A DNA stretch of 64,000 nucleotides. Origin: Setophaga petechia. Its lineage: Eukaryota; Chordata; Aves; Passeriformes; Parulidae. Positions 25,277 through 36,752 of this stretch are shown here, one piece after another. The stretch covers positions 6,450,503-6,514,502 of the forward strand of contig JANCRA010000007.1 of assembly GCA_024362935.1 (NCBI GenBank). Reading direction: 5' to 3'. The stretch's first letter is position 1. The number at the start of each line of letters is the position of its first letter. The translations under genes were made by a program, and so were the position numbers. Under the pieces are notes generated by a model. It saw only the letters and a list, made by a program, of their open reading frames with translations. It was not told the DNA's origin and ran no database searches.

Positions 25277-25440
25277 CTCAGCAAGAGTTTTCCAGCTCCC
25301 TGGTAACTGTGCTAAAATAAAACCCTTTGCTTCCTCTCCTTCAGCTCTTGCCTCTGCTCCTTGTCTACTCTCCCTTTTCTCTCTGACCCCCCAAGTTTTG
25401 TCTCTCAGACTGAGCATCAGGCAGGACACAGTGACCACAA
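25277..25440 (+). mobile_element. Possible LTR R-U5 tail
   Basis: CCAGCTCCCTGGTAACTGTG is followed by CTAAAATAAAACCC (AATAAA at about 25316) and then a pyrimidine-rich stretch with CTCTCCTTCAGCTCTTGCCT. The order, poly(A) signal then CT-rich U5-like DNA, resembles passerine LTR tails I recall. If so, the 42-bp repeat just upstream would be duplicated U3 DNA. There is no TATA box, no clear TG...CA boundary and no target duplication that I can fix. It may be unique DNA instead. Confidence 0.3.
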
Positions 25441-27046
25441 TGTTCTAGGGTCAGGGATAGGGCAGAGGGTACCCAAGTGTCAGTCAGAAAACCCCAATTC
25501 AGCCCTGGACCATGGCCAGCAGGGAGGCCAGGCTGGACCTCAGCACCAGCACAGTAACCAAGAGAAATACAACAGAACTTCCCAGCAGTGATATGATGCA
25601 CAAATTTCTGGTTTATTCAGGGCTTGGATTGGGGTGAAAAAACAGATGCTTCTGATCTTTCCTCACCTTTCAATTTTAATGCTGTCATGGCATTAAAATT
25701 GAAATCAGAGTACACAGCTACCATGTAAGAGCTGTGTGCAGTAGAACAGACACATCTCATGTTCCTAGACCAACAGCCAAATGTATTTTCCATGTAACTC
25801 TCACATGTCTGTCAAAAATATGAGTCCACAAATCACATACTTACAGTTATTCTCTTCTCCCTCTGTTTCCTCTATGTACAGGAATTCTCATGAGGATGTT
25901 ATGCAGCATCAAGGGGTTTTGCACATGGTCATCACCACTGTCCTGTGTGGCACAACAAACTTCCCTGAACTTCCAGATCTATGGAACACCTTCAGTCAGA
26001 TTTGGCAAGACTCTGCTTCACCCTCTGGGTGCCACGATGGCCAAACCACAGCTAGAGGCACTTCCTCAAAAATCAGGTTCTTTACACTGGGTTCTTTGTG
26101 ATGGTTGGGGGTTTCCCTGTTCCATTAACCCCAAATTCAGAGGGACAGTACAGTGGCTGCACCCAAGCTGGGCAACTCCAACACAGGAACCAGCACAGCA
26201 CTGGTCTGACCAGCAAGGAATGAGTTTATCTAAGGATTCCCCAATGTCTCAAGACAGACAGACATCCAGAGAGACAGATACTAAATTAAAAAACACAACA
26301 CAAGGGTTTGAGCCTTATCCACCTGAAAAGCACAAAATGATTTTCAGTCATGTCTTCCAAAACCAACAATACAGCCATTTTATTTCCCACCTTTCCTGAA
26401 GAGGTAGAATAAGTCCACACAAATAAAAGATCCCCTCTTTGCTCACCCCAGCATTCAAACTGCCAAATCAAAAGGAGGTTGGAACTTGCTACACTGGCCA
26501 TAGATCAGAAAGTTTCAAATTTTTGGTGAGAGCACTGTGGAGTATTTTCCACAGCCACTTTTCACAAACCACTCACTGTCATCATCAAGTTTTCGTGAAA
26601 ATAACAATAAATTGTTTTCCTCTGAGATGCAGCTTTGAATTGCTTTGTACTGTCTCAATCATGTCCTCTGGGAATGATTGTCTTTAGTGGTTAGGATAAT
26701 ATAGCAGGGTGTTCAATACGGGTGCCAAAATGTAGGCAATCAAATAATCAGCTTTATTTTTCAAAAGGCTATGTACCAACAGCTCATTTTCAAGTTACTT
26801 CTGAAAAATGTGGCAATTGCAGGTCATAGCAATGAAAAAAAAACAAGTCAGTTTACTCCCATGGAAACAGAATGTGTCTTTATTTAACTACCTACATTTT
26901 AACATTGCTATCTGTGGCTGAATATTGTTATCCCCTGAAAAAAAAATACTTAAAGCATTATTTAATTAATCTTCCAGAAGTGTTTCTTTTTTATCAGGCA
27001 TTTTAAAGAGGATGCAGTCATTTTAAAGCATGTCAACAATTCAATC
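25441..27046. other. Non-coding DNA with one hairpin
   Basis: A 169-codon plus frame (25890-26399) overlaps a 106-codon plus frame (25781-26101). Neither has a recognisable domain and the codon content looks random. I call no gene. The perfect inverted repeat at 25668-25704 is listed separately. Confidence 0.45.
25668..25704. repeat. Perfect 15-bp inverted repeat with 7-nt loop
   Basis: TTTCAATTTTAATGC (25668-25682) is followed by TGTCATG and then GCATTAAAATTGAAA (25690-25704), its exact reverse complement. As RNA or single-stranded DNA this would be a tight 15-bp hairpin. The stem is AT-rich and too short for a typical pre-microRNA. Confidence 0.95.
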
Positions 27047-27155
27047 AGTAGTACTCAACAGTGGGCTTATTAATTTTAATTTACTTTAAGTGGCTAAACT
27101 GCCCTTTTAAGTAAATTAAAATTAAAAAATCCTATTGTTAAGTGCTACTCAACAG
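27047..27155. repeat. 17-bp inverted repeat bracketed by direct repeats
   Basis: TTAATTTTAATTTACTT (27070-27086) and AAGTAAATTAAAATTAA (27109-27125) are exact reverse complements with a 22-nt spacer. Outside them TACTCAACAG occurs in direct orientation at 27052-27061 and 27146-27155, extendable to a 15-bp match with two differences (27047-27061, 27141-27155). The arrangement resembles a tiny inverted-repeat element with a target duplication. However, the inverted repeats start 8 bp in on the left and end 20 bp in on the right, so they are not truly terminal. Confidence 0.9.
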
Positions 27156-28604
27156 CCTAATATAAAGCAAGGACCACAGCTGCCTCTTGACCACTTAAAA
27201 GCCACAAGATTACAGCAGTGCATGTAACCTGCAGTCACCATGGCTGGCACACAGGACCTTGGTAAGGGACCATGCAGGGAGTATTCAAACCAGGCTGATA
27301 AATCATCTGCACAACCCCACATCCATTCCATCTCATCTTCTGCTTTTCCAAACAGATGATCAACAGTTTGACACTGTCCAAATCTACAGAGGGGCTTTGT
27401 TCAATGAATGAGGGTTACAGCACTGTCCAAGAAATATAACTAATATCCAATTTACCCAAAGTGTCCAAGACAGAGGCTATATATAAAATATGTACGGCTC
27501 TTGAATGCCTTTGCAGCTCCTCCTGCCACTGCACCAGTCGTTCTCTGACACTGCAAGAGTAAGACATGCATGCCTACATATCCTACTCATAAGACAGAGA
27601 GCAGCCACTTAGAATCCTGCCAGGACAGGTTATGACAGAATTTTCTAAAGCTCTATAATCTGGCAATAAAACACTGCCCATTAATTTCCTTCCAGAGACA
27701 GAATTCCGTGTGCTAAGATACGAGCAGAGGAATAAACCTTCAGAGTTAAGGTAAAACATTTAAAAGTCTTTGGGTATCTCTGGCAGATTCCTCAGTCTCA
27801 TTAATCCACAGGCAATATAAATTTGAAAATAAGATTCCTCTGATAATTTTTGCAGCTGTGTGTGCTGCAGATTACGTGAATCATTCACAAGGCACAGTGA
27901 GAGACAGAGTCCAAAAGCCCAACATCTTCTGGTGGCCCAGGTGACTCTGCTTCACCTGCCAGCCCTACCAGGGCTTACCCAGCTGGCTCTGACCCTTCCA
28001 CTGCCCCTCATCTCAGGGAGATAATGCTCCCAAAGGCTGTGTGTTTCCCAAGATTCTTCCCAAAAATAAAGTGGGAAGGCAGATAGCAGATCTGGGGGGA
28101 GATGGAAACATTCATCAAGCCTCAGCTTCTTACCCAGCACAGATCTTTGGTAAGGAAGGAGGACAGGGAGGCCACCGGGAATTATCTTCCTTCTTTAATG
28201 CCTCCTCTGAAAGGCTCTGCCTGAGCTGCTTCTAAAGAATTACTCAGAGGATGAGGGAGAAAAGGAAAAGGCATTGACAGGAGAGACACTAGTGCAAGAT
28301 CCCCTGTGTGGTTTTATACTGGGAGCTGGGTTATAGGGAAATAAGGCTCCCTTAGAGAAAGGAACATCAGGCCTGTGCCAGAGGAATCCCTAAGACAAGC
28401 CTGTCCCTAAGCCTGTTGGGACATGCCATTAAATAGTGCCATTCTGAAAATGAGGGGATTCTCAAGGAGCCCAGCAGAAACACACATTTTACAGTGGCTA
28501 GCCTGGCTGTTATTCTCTCTGGCAGCAAAGCCAGCCAAATTAACATTGCAAGCCATGTATTTCTCAGAAGAAGCACTTGGCTCAGAGTATTTTGCTATTT
28601 GAAT
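27156..28604. other. Unique non-coding DNA
   Basis: No frame above about 70 codons and no repeat that I can name. A 13-bp odd palindrome (GTGAATCATTCAC, 27876-27888) lies in otherwise ordinary sequence. Confidence 0.5.
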
Positions 28605-28624
28605 TATATATATATATATATATA
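28605..28624 (+). repeat. (TA)10 microsatellite
   Basis: Ten uninterrupted TA units, preceded by GAAT and followed by CTTCAC. Confidence 0.95.
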
Positions 28625-30315
28625 CTTCACTAAGTTTTTAATGAACATATTTGGGCCAACTCAAGAAAAGCTGAGTAGTTTTGCCCAGTAACTGCAATTA
28701 AAATTCAGTCTGTGTGGTTGATGGACGTGCTATCCATTTCTGCTCCTTGATGACTGACAGAGCATCTGAAGAAAATCTATCAGTCAGGCAGACAAATAGG
28801 TTTGGAAAATGGTAGTACCTCCTTTGGTTCCAGGCCAGCCACTGGTGAGCAGAATTTATCATTTGGAGGTTTTTCTTCAGCTCCAGTGCTGACATAACCC
28901 AAGCAGGCATTTGTTGGCTGTTGCCATAGTGACAGCAGGCAGGGAATGTTCCAACACTCCGTGCTTGGCACCACGACACCTCTTTAGCTTGCTAACAAAT
29001 GTCTGATTAAACATTCATGTTCCCCCAGACATCCAATCCATATGGATGACTGACTCCATGAACACTTGACCCAAATCCTGCTCTGTTATGTGGGTGAGGT
29101 AAGAGTGAGGTGGTGGGGAAAGGACCTGTCACAACTCAGCTTTGCTGCTGGCAGGCACAGCTCTTATTTGGAAATGAAATGAACAGCAGGCATGGGATCA
29201 AGCTCCTCTAGCTGCACATACTACTCCAGTGACATGTGTCCTAGAGTCTTCATGATTCTCAGAGCCAGCCCCAAGAGAGTGCTGAGATTACCATGAATCA
29301 CAGGGAAAATATCTTTTGGGGAGAGCCATAACTTTTTCCTTGACTTTCAATGGGGTCTCTGTCCTCACTGATCTCCTGCTCCACAAAAGAGATGAAGATC
29401 TATCCCTGCTGGAGCTGCCAGAGCAGGTGCTGCTTCTCCACTTTAAACAGCTCAGCTAGAGGTAGCCTCCTCATCCTCTTCCTCTCCCACAAACCCTCCC
29501 AGTGCCCCTCCAAGGATTACACATCCATCTCCTGCCCCATCCCTGTGTTCTGCTGCAGCATTCTGTGGGACAGGGACAAAATTCCACCTTCTCCCTGTTT
29601 GGCCAGGGAAGTGGAATGCCTAGTACAAGATGTTGCCCCTCCCTGCCTCCCAGGCTGGATGAGGATGCCATGCAGGAACTTCCAGGAACACACATTTTGT
29701 GTGCTGGAAACTGGGGCTTCAGCTGGGACACAGGGAGAACGTGTGGCACTGTGGGAGAGCATCAGGGGCAGCACAGGGGGAGAACAAAACACTTTCTGGA
29801 GATACTGAAATTGTGCCTCATGACTTCAGAGGTTGGTGGTGTTGTTGAGATTTTTGTTCCTTTCTTTTACTTTTAGGATTTCATGTTAGTGATGTATTAC
29901 CCTGTGCTGGGAGGCCTCTGCAGAGACACTCCAAGAGCTGGACTGAAACCTTGATCAAGCCACTGAACATGCTCTCCTGGCATCCAAAAATGTCCTTTAG
30001 GCCATTCCACAGTAACAGAAACCATGCTTGTTACCACCTTATTTCCTACCCAAGCACAAAAGAAGTTTAAGCCACGCACAAGAACAGAAGAATTTGTTTA
30101 TGGAAAATTTATCCTAGGCTCATGCACATTATCCAGGAATAACACAGTAGTGAAGATCTATAGGAAATTTCATCTCATCTTGCTTTAAAGACCCTTTCTG
30201 TCCTTTCCTGCTAGACATCATGCTACCAAGCCTTGGCTGTGATGATATCCAGGGTTGCTAAATCCCAAACCTCTACTCAGCAGCACTCTGGGGGTGTTAG
30301 GGCCATCAGAACTTT
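28625..30315. other. Non-coding DNA, GC-richer at 29.35-29.80 kb
   Basis: In 29350-29876 there are frames of 152 and 124 codons on the plus strand and 92 and 91 on the minus strand. Being open in four frames at once is what a locally stop-poor, GC-rich patch gives by chance. No domain is recognisable and there is no CpG enrichment to suggest a promoter. Confidence 0.5.
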
Positions 30316-30397
30316 GCTGATGAATTCCTGTGCAACTCCAGCTGATGAATCCCTGTGGAATTCCAGCTGATGAATCCCTGTGGAATTCCAGCTGATG
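30316..30397 (+). repeat. 25-bp minisatellite, about 3.3 copies
   Basis: Units at 30316-30340, 30341-30365 and 30366-30390, plus a partial one to 30397. Each begins GCTGATGAAT and ends in CTCCA or TTCCA. Units 2 and 3 are identical and unit 1 differs at four positions. A minus-strand frame across it reads as a repeating peptide only because of the tandem repeat. Confidence 0.95.
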
Positions 30398-31831
30398 GGA
30401 CTTTCCTGTCTGTTGCTGGGCTCTCACAGCCTCAGCAGCAGGAGGAACATCTACAAACATGTGAATCCTCATGTGATAATCAGCATCACAAATTAGAGGC
30501 TGGACTTTTCTGTGGTGGTTCTAAAAGCAGCATTTATTGAATCAGCTTCTGTGGGCCTCAGTCACCTCTCACAGCCCCTGTGAAGCTTTTGGGCAATCTT
30601 GCTCTCAGTTGTCCATTTTGGGCTTTGCCAGAGTAGACCCAGCATTCAAAGAGAGTCATCCCAGTGCCTCCAGCCCAGCTCCCAGGAATTCATGGACACA
30701 TCAGCCATGAAATGATTCACAGAGCAGCAAAGCATACTGAAAAACTGCCTCTGTGGCAGCCCTGCACTGGCTTCTACAGAAGAAGAGTTTACCCACAGGA
30801 CTGTAGGGTGGAACTTGAAAACACATGGGTTTTTTCCCTTCAAAAAGAATTGTATTTTTCTAGATGGATGTAGGATTTGTAATTTTCAATCATGCAAATG
30901 TCTGGTGTTATCTGTTAAAAGCCTAAACTTTCCCTCTTCCCTCCAGACTGTTTTTGTAAATGCACCAACAGAAGGGCTTTGTCTCTTTGTATGTGAAACC
31001 ACATAATTCTGCCACTTCTTCTGGAAGAGGTTGTAATTGAATTCATTTAGTACCAATTTGTTGAAGAACACTGCATACTTTACAATCCCTCATCAAGTAA
31101 AGTCTCTTAATTTAAAATAAAAATACAGTGCCAAGCCAGGAATGGAGCACCTCAGAGACAAGTCTCAAACCATGGTCAAGTTCAGCCACCAAGAGCTACA
31201 CAAGTCAGAGAATTAATAAAAACAGCAGCTTTTTGCCATTTGGGGATAGCACAACATGTAAGCATCTTAAAAGCTGAAATTCAGCCACTTCAGTAACTCT
31301 AAGAGAGCACCAAGATAAAACTCAGCTTACATATCAGTTCTAGACATATTTTAAAAATCTGTATTTTTCTGTTCTGTGTGTTTCTGTCTCAACATGACTT
31401 TAAAGATAGGAAAGCACTGGGAAATGTGATTGACTCTAAACCTACTTCTTCAGTGTGCAGACATGTCCTGCCCATAATTACCTCTGCCAGTTACACATTC
31501 ACTTTTCCCCAAGTGTCATTTCTGACTGGCTCTTCAGAAAGTTTCCATACCTGTGCTGGCAGGTGACTCTTGCTTCCCCTTTTCTCCCTGAAGGTCAGAG
31601 ACTCCATTTGAAGAACCTGTAATGAAAAAACATTTGAAGAATCCACCTTTCTCAGTGCTCCAGCATGCTGCTCTCCAGCCTCTTGCTGACAGCTGGTATT
31701 AAAATCCTGAGCTGCCTCTCATGTCAGGCAATTGAGAGGCAAGGCAGGCTCAACAACCAGAGCAAGGAGACAGAAGCAGTTCTGAAAGCATTAGAAATCC
31801 CAGAAAACTCTCAAGAGATTCTGACTATCAA
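30398..31831. other. Unique non-coding DNA
   Basis: No frame above about 80 codons that does not overlap another on the opposite strand. No repeat or exon is recognised. Confidence 0.5.
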
Positions 31832-31869
31832 TAAAACAAAACAAAACAAAACAACAATAACAACAAAAC
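31832..31869 (+). repeat. (AAAAC)n-type microsatellite
   Basis: Four AAAAC units followed by degenerate AACAATAACAACAAAAC. Confidence 0.9.
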
Positions 31870-32414
31870 CCACAAAGTTTTCAGACAGGACTCAGGCTGG
31901 CTAACGCAAATATCTGAAAAATGCTAACAATCTGCTACCCCATCATCAATCAGCAAACTTGGGGAACAGAACCAGGGGGAAATGAGGATGAATTTCATGA
32001 GACTTAATAATTTAGTAAATGAAATATGACTGAAATTCTGATGAATACCAATGTCTGCTTCTGACCTCTTCCTTTCTGGTATTGAGCCAACAATCCCAGT
32101 ATCAATGAAGGCTTATGCTTGTTTTTCCCCTCAGCCACCCTGACAATGATCCCAGCAGTGAAATACTTGTTCCATTCCTTCTGCTCAGGACCTGTAACAC
32201 CTGACCTGCACCCAGAACTAACAGAAATTTCTACCTGGGTATATATTGAAACCTCAGTTCTTACAAACAAGCTGGGTTTTCTCCAAGGATAAATGCTGGT
32301 GGAGCATAGAGCAAAACACAAAATAAAGGCTCAACTCAGGCCAGAGCAACAGGCATCCAAATGTTCCAAGAACACAGAGATTACAAATACCAGCTGTGAG
32401 ACATGCCAGCAGTT
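31870..32414. other. Unique non-coding DNA
   Basis: A 105-codon minus frame (32004-32321) has no recognisable domain. Nothing else is seen. Confidence 0.5.
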
Positions 32415-32741
32415 GACAGGCTGGGAGACCTGGGCATGCTCAGTCTGGAGAAGGCTCCAGGGAGAGCTCAGAGCCCGTGCCAGGGCCTAAAGGGGCTCCA
32501 GGAGAGCTGGAGAGGGACTGGGAACAAGGGATGGAGGGACAGGACACAGGGAATGGCTCCCAGTGCCAGAGGGCAGGGCTGGATGGGATATTGGGAATTA
32601 GGAATTGTTCCCTGGCAGGGTGGGCAGGCCCTGGCACAGGGTGCCCAGAGCAGCTGTGGCTGCCCCTGGATCCCTGGCAGTGCCCAAGGCCAGGCTGGAC
32701 TTTGGGGCTTGGAGCAGCCTGGGACAGTGGGAGGTGTAATC
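32415..32741 (+). mobile_element. CR1 LINE, 5'-truncated, plus strand
   Basis: GGCTGGGAGACCTGGGCATG, CAGTCTGGAGAAGGCTCC, GGCCCTGGCACAGGGTGCCC and AAGGCCAGGCTGGACTTTGG, in this order, give the sense-strand CR1 3' region. The copy closes near GACAGTGGGAGGTGT, before the usual GGTTGGAAGGGACC tail, so its extreme 3' end is missing or decayed. It closely matches the minus-strand copy at 21.0 kb and so belongs to the same subfamily. The 139- and 114-codon frames here (32477-32896, 32403-32747) are CR1 read-through and not host proteins. Confidence 0.92.
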
Positions 32742-34244
32742 TGGTAACCCCCTTTCAGTGGGCTGCCAGGCCAGGAAGCAGCTCAAAGGTCTGGTCTCAT
32801 CTCACCATCTTCTCCCAGATGCTGCAGAAACCCAGAGGGTCAAATGTCAAATTTTTTCCTGAAAAATTTTATAATTCCTATCCATATATGCAATGACTCT
32901 CTCAGCACAGCTTTTGTGAAGAGTTAACCTGGAGGGATTGAGAACTTCATCAAGCAGAACTCTGGACAGTTTTATAAACAGAATGCAAACAGCTTCAGGA
33001 ATGGGGGTGTGTGCACAGGTGTTTCTGTGTGTGTGTGTGCACATCCTGAGCAAGATCAGGAAAGATGTTAACAGCTTCTCCCAAACTCACCCTGAGGCTC
33101 CTGTAGCTCAGAGTTTATTTCTGACATAAAATTTCAGGCCTTCCAAGCACATGGCTGACACCACCTGAAATGCTGTAGCTGCTTGTTTGGATGAATTTTA
33201 AATTTCTATCTCCTCTATCAGCAATCATTGGAGTTGTCTGTGAATGTATTAAGCAATAGAACAAACTCATATTGGTAACATTTTTCTGTGTTTGCAATGA
33301 AGATCAAGTGTTTAAAGTGCCTTCTGAGTTAGTGGGGTTACAGAGATGAATTTCATCATTCCCCTTCCCAAACCTCAGCATCACAGCCTTTCTTCCCACT
33401 GTGCACCCTAAACTTAGGCTCCAGCTTTATAAGTCTGTGTCTTCTCATGACACAGCTCAAAGCACAATCCACCTCCAGTGCCTAAAAGGACTTTGGGAAA
33501 CATCTAGAATATATCTATCTATATTATCTAACCACAAATTCATCATTAATTTATCTATTAATTCATCATTACTATTACTAATGCATATAAATTGCCTTTT
33601 AAACCCTCAAAGTAGCTCAGTAAAAAATAAATTAAACATTAGCATATTTCTCACAATTAGATTCTCATCACATTGCTAATCATAGTCATTCCAGTGAATA
33701 GGGTTATTTGAATAATCTTAGTTGCATTTTTGTATTGAAAGAGACAGGACAAAAGAGATTTTCTGTTAGAGCTGGGGAAGCCATACAAAATGTATAATTA
33801 AGTATTTCACAACTGCTCAGTATAAACAAAAGTAAAAATAAAATGATGGGTTCTTACTTGGAAGTGTTGTCAAAATATGATGGTATTTTAATTAAAGACC
33901 AAAATCTATCCGTGTGAAGAGACAGTTAAAGGAAACAATGCCATAACATATTAGGACTAAAAGAAATAGAAGTAAATATGTAAGTCTGCAGTAAATCTTT
34001 GACTATACCATTATATAAGATTTCTCAAGTAATTTTTTCTCTCACAAAGACATTCTATCTGGTCATTTCATATCACTTCAGGAGAAATCCATCTTCTGAC
34101 TTGCCAAAAACAAGTTCCTTGCTGTGCCTCAGCCTCAGTGAGCAGGACACACAGGATGGATGTGTCCTGTGCAGAACATGGAGTGGACACATCCCTCCCT
34201 GTGCTCAGGCACCAGCAGGCAGCACCTGCACACTCAACCACAGC
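32742..34244. other. Unique AT-rich non-coding DNA
   Basis: Includes a (TG)7 run at 33026-33039 and an ATC/ATT-rich patch at about 33510-33585. No gene or named element is recognised. Confidence 0.5.
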
Positions 34245-34306
34245 AGCACTGAGTTTGTGCTGTTCAAATCACTCCAGTGCTGAATTTGTGCCATCCAAAT
34301 AATTCC
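34245..34306 (+). repeat. 31-bp tandem duplication
   Basis: Copy 1 is 34245-34275 and copy 2 is 34276-34306, followed by AGTGCCTG, the start of a third. Shared landmarks are AG(C/T)(A/G)CTGA(G/A)TTTGTGC, then TCCAAAT or TTCAAAT, then (C/T)TCC. The copies differ at about seven positions, so the duplication is not recent. Confidence 0.85.
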
Positions 34307-35667
34307 AGTGCCTGCTTGAGTGGGAAAGAGAAAAATCCAATGGCACAAATAAAACCAGGCAACAAAAAAATATTGCAAGCATAACTTACATTAAATAAAT
34401 AATAATAAATTATTAGGTGCATAAATTAATAGTTCAAAGTTTGATCTGGAATGGGGAAATCCACTCTGTGAATCACTGCAGAAGGAAAAATGTTAGCAGT
34501 GAACTTAGGCTGACTTAAACTACTTCAGTGTCCCCAGCTTAGCTGTCTGATATATTTTAGAAAGAAAATGTCCCTTCCTACCTGTGTGATTCACCAGCAG
34601 CATCAACAGCAGATGCCAGACAAAAGAACTCCAGGTGTGAGGTGCCAGGTGGTGCCTGGCAAGGCCTGTTTGGTGCTGGCACTGCTCTGGCAGCAAGGCT
34701 GCTCACTCAGCTTTGACAAACTCCCTCGCTGGTGTAGCTGGTGCTGAGCACTTTCCCTGCTCTCCAAAATGCCAAATGCCCATGAACAATGAATTATTCT
34801 CCACCTACATGGACAAAAAGGGGTAAGTGAGCTAATATCACCAGTCAAGTTGATCATTGGTGCAATTTTCTTGAGGGACAGATCACGCTTTTCCAGCCTT
34901 GCACCAGAATTCCCTCTGTTCCAAGCCATGCCATGCCACCTAAGCTGCCTTAATGAGCAAAGCCATTTCAAACAGAGTCTTATTTCAGTTCTTAGCTTTG
35001 CCAAAGCTTCAATGTTGGAATATAGAATATATTCCTAAACCTAGGATGGGCTGGGAACACTCTGGGGTACGAGTTCAAAATCACAGATGAGGGAAGCACT
35101 CTGAAATCAAAGAAACAAAACTCAATGTGAAACAAAACCAAACAACCAAACCTCCAATTTTCTCATGAGAATAACACATTTGAGGGATGCTCAAAAAAGT
35201 AGGAACTAGATGGTGAGTCTCAAAACATTATATAATACTTATACCACTAAGCAAATGAATGCAGCATGAAGTTGATAAAGACAATGCTCAGGCTATGATG
35301 CACCCACTGAAAAGCTCAATTCTCTTTCCCCTGCTCTATTAGGGTTTCAAAAAGCCATTTTGAAGCACCACACTGCCTTAAAATTGTAACCCAACTGGTC
35401 CAAAGGAACCATCGATAACAACAAAATTATTAGGAAGTGTGATGCATGACAAAAAAAAAGCTTAATAAAAGAAAATTTATATGACTACTACCTTCTTCAA
35501 ATGCTTAGAAGATTACAAGGATGCTGGAAATCACCAGTCTTCTGTGATGAGTTTTAAATGTGAGCAAAGAAAACCTTGTTAAACTCAAATGGTGAATCTC
35601 TCAATCCACAAAGGTGGTAAGACTTCCTTTGCTGCAGGACTCTAAAACCAGATTTGACAAACACCTT
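34307..35667. other. Unique non-coding DNA
   Basis: A 133-codon minus frame (34603-35004) has no recognisable domain. An A-run sits near 35450. No gene is called. Confidence 0.5.
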
Positions 35668-35812
35668 TATTAAGAAGAAATTCTTTGCTGTGAAAGTGGG
35701 GAGACCCTGGCACAGGGTGCCCAGAGAAGCTGGGGCTGCCTCTGGATCCCTGGAAGTGTCCAAGGCCAGGTTGGACATTGGGGCTTGGAACACCCTGGTC
35801 TAGGATTCCAGG
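35668..35812 (+). mobile_element. CR1 LINE fragment, plus strand
   Basis: TTAAGAAGAAATTCTTTGCT is followed by GACCCTGGCACAGGGTGCCC, TGGATCCCTGGAAGTGTCCA and AGGCCAGGTTGGACATTGGG. This is a sense CR1 segment of about 145 bp, truncated at both ends. The minus-strand frames across it (64-79 codons) are antisense CR1. Confidence 0.88.
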
Positions 35813-36752
35813 ATAAAATAAACAGAAAAAAAACCAGGACACAGTTTCTTAGCCACCAGTTCACAGGATCCTGACATCAACACAAACATTTAAGGAGTAA
35901 TCCAGAGAGTTGAGTCTTCAAGTAGTAAAATGACTACAATGGAACACCCTCTGAACTACCTCTGTCTGGCTGGTAGCAGGACACCTGGAAACCCATGAGT
36001 TAGTTCATTTCCTGGGTTTGTACCTCCTTTTATTAACAAAAAATAAAATAAAAATTAAAAAAAGAAGAGCAGATATAAATTAAGAAGCTCAGAGATTTTT
36101 GGGCCAGTGAACACTCCTGGTTCTTAAGACACCCAGGAGAATTTTCCTTTTCACAGCTATTAAACAACTGTGTATCAGGATTGTGTTAAGCAAGCAGGGA
36201 CCTTCATATGGTTTGAACATAAGAGGGGATTAAAGTCCCTGCTTCTGCTCTGAATAACACAAGGCTTAACTATTTAGAACATGTTTCTTCTCAAGCCATT
36301 TCTACTCTCTACTTTTATCCCTCCCCTTCAGTATTTTTAGAAAACCTAAGTCTCAGAAAGAAAAATCTTCTTCGCCTTCTGTGCCAGTGTAGATGCAGGA
36401 GCTTTAATATCATACTTTCTTAGAGGGAAATGGTTGAGAGAGACAGATGGCCCATTCTGCCAGAATTGCAAACAAAAGCTCAACTCTTCTACCTGAGGAA
36501 TTTTCAGCATCTGAAAGTTAAGCCATTTAAGCTACAAGATTTTGAAAAGTGAATGTGAACGAGGAAATTTTTATAATGTTAAACTTCACTTAAAGTGAAC
36601 ACATCATTTATGATCATATAATCCAAGCATAAGATGGGAGAATGAGGATCAAGCTGAGCTGATCAATCTTGTCTGACTCCAAAATGGGCAAACATACACA
36701 GATAGATCAAGGGGCTGGGATGACAGCCTGGTGGTTTGACCTCTCATGTGTA
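35813..36752. other. Unique spacer between two inverted CR1 copies
   Basis: AT-rich, with an A/T-rich tract at about 36040-36065. No gene is recognised. It separates a plus-strand and a minus-strand CR1 that face each other tail to tail. Confidence 0.5.

Noticed and set aside
25890..26399. 169-codon plus-strand frame
   Set aside because: No recognisable domain or exon borders. It overlaps another 106-codon plus frame in a different phase.
32403..32896. 139- and 114-codon plus-strand frames
   Set aside because: They sit in the CR1 copy. The same peptides appear from the other CR1 copy at 21.0 kb read in antisense, so they are repeat-derived.
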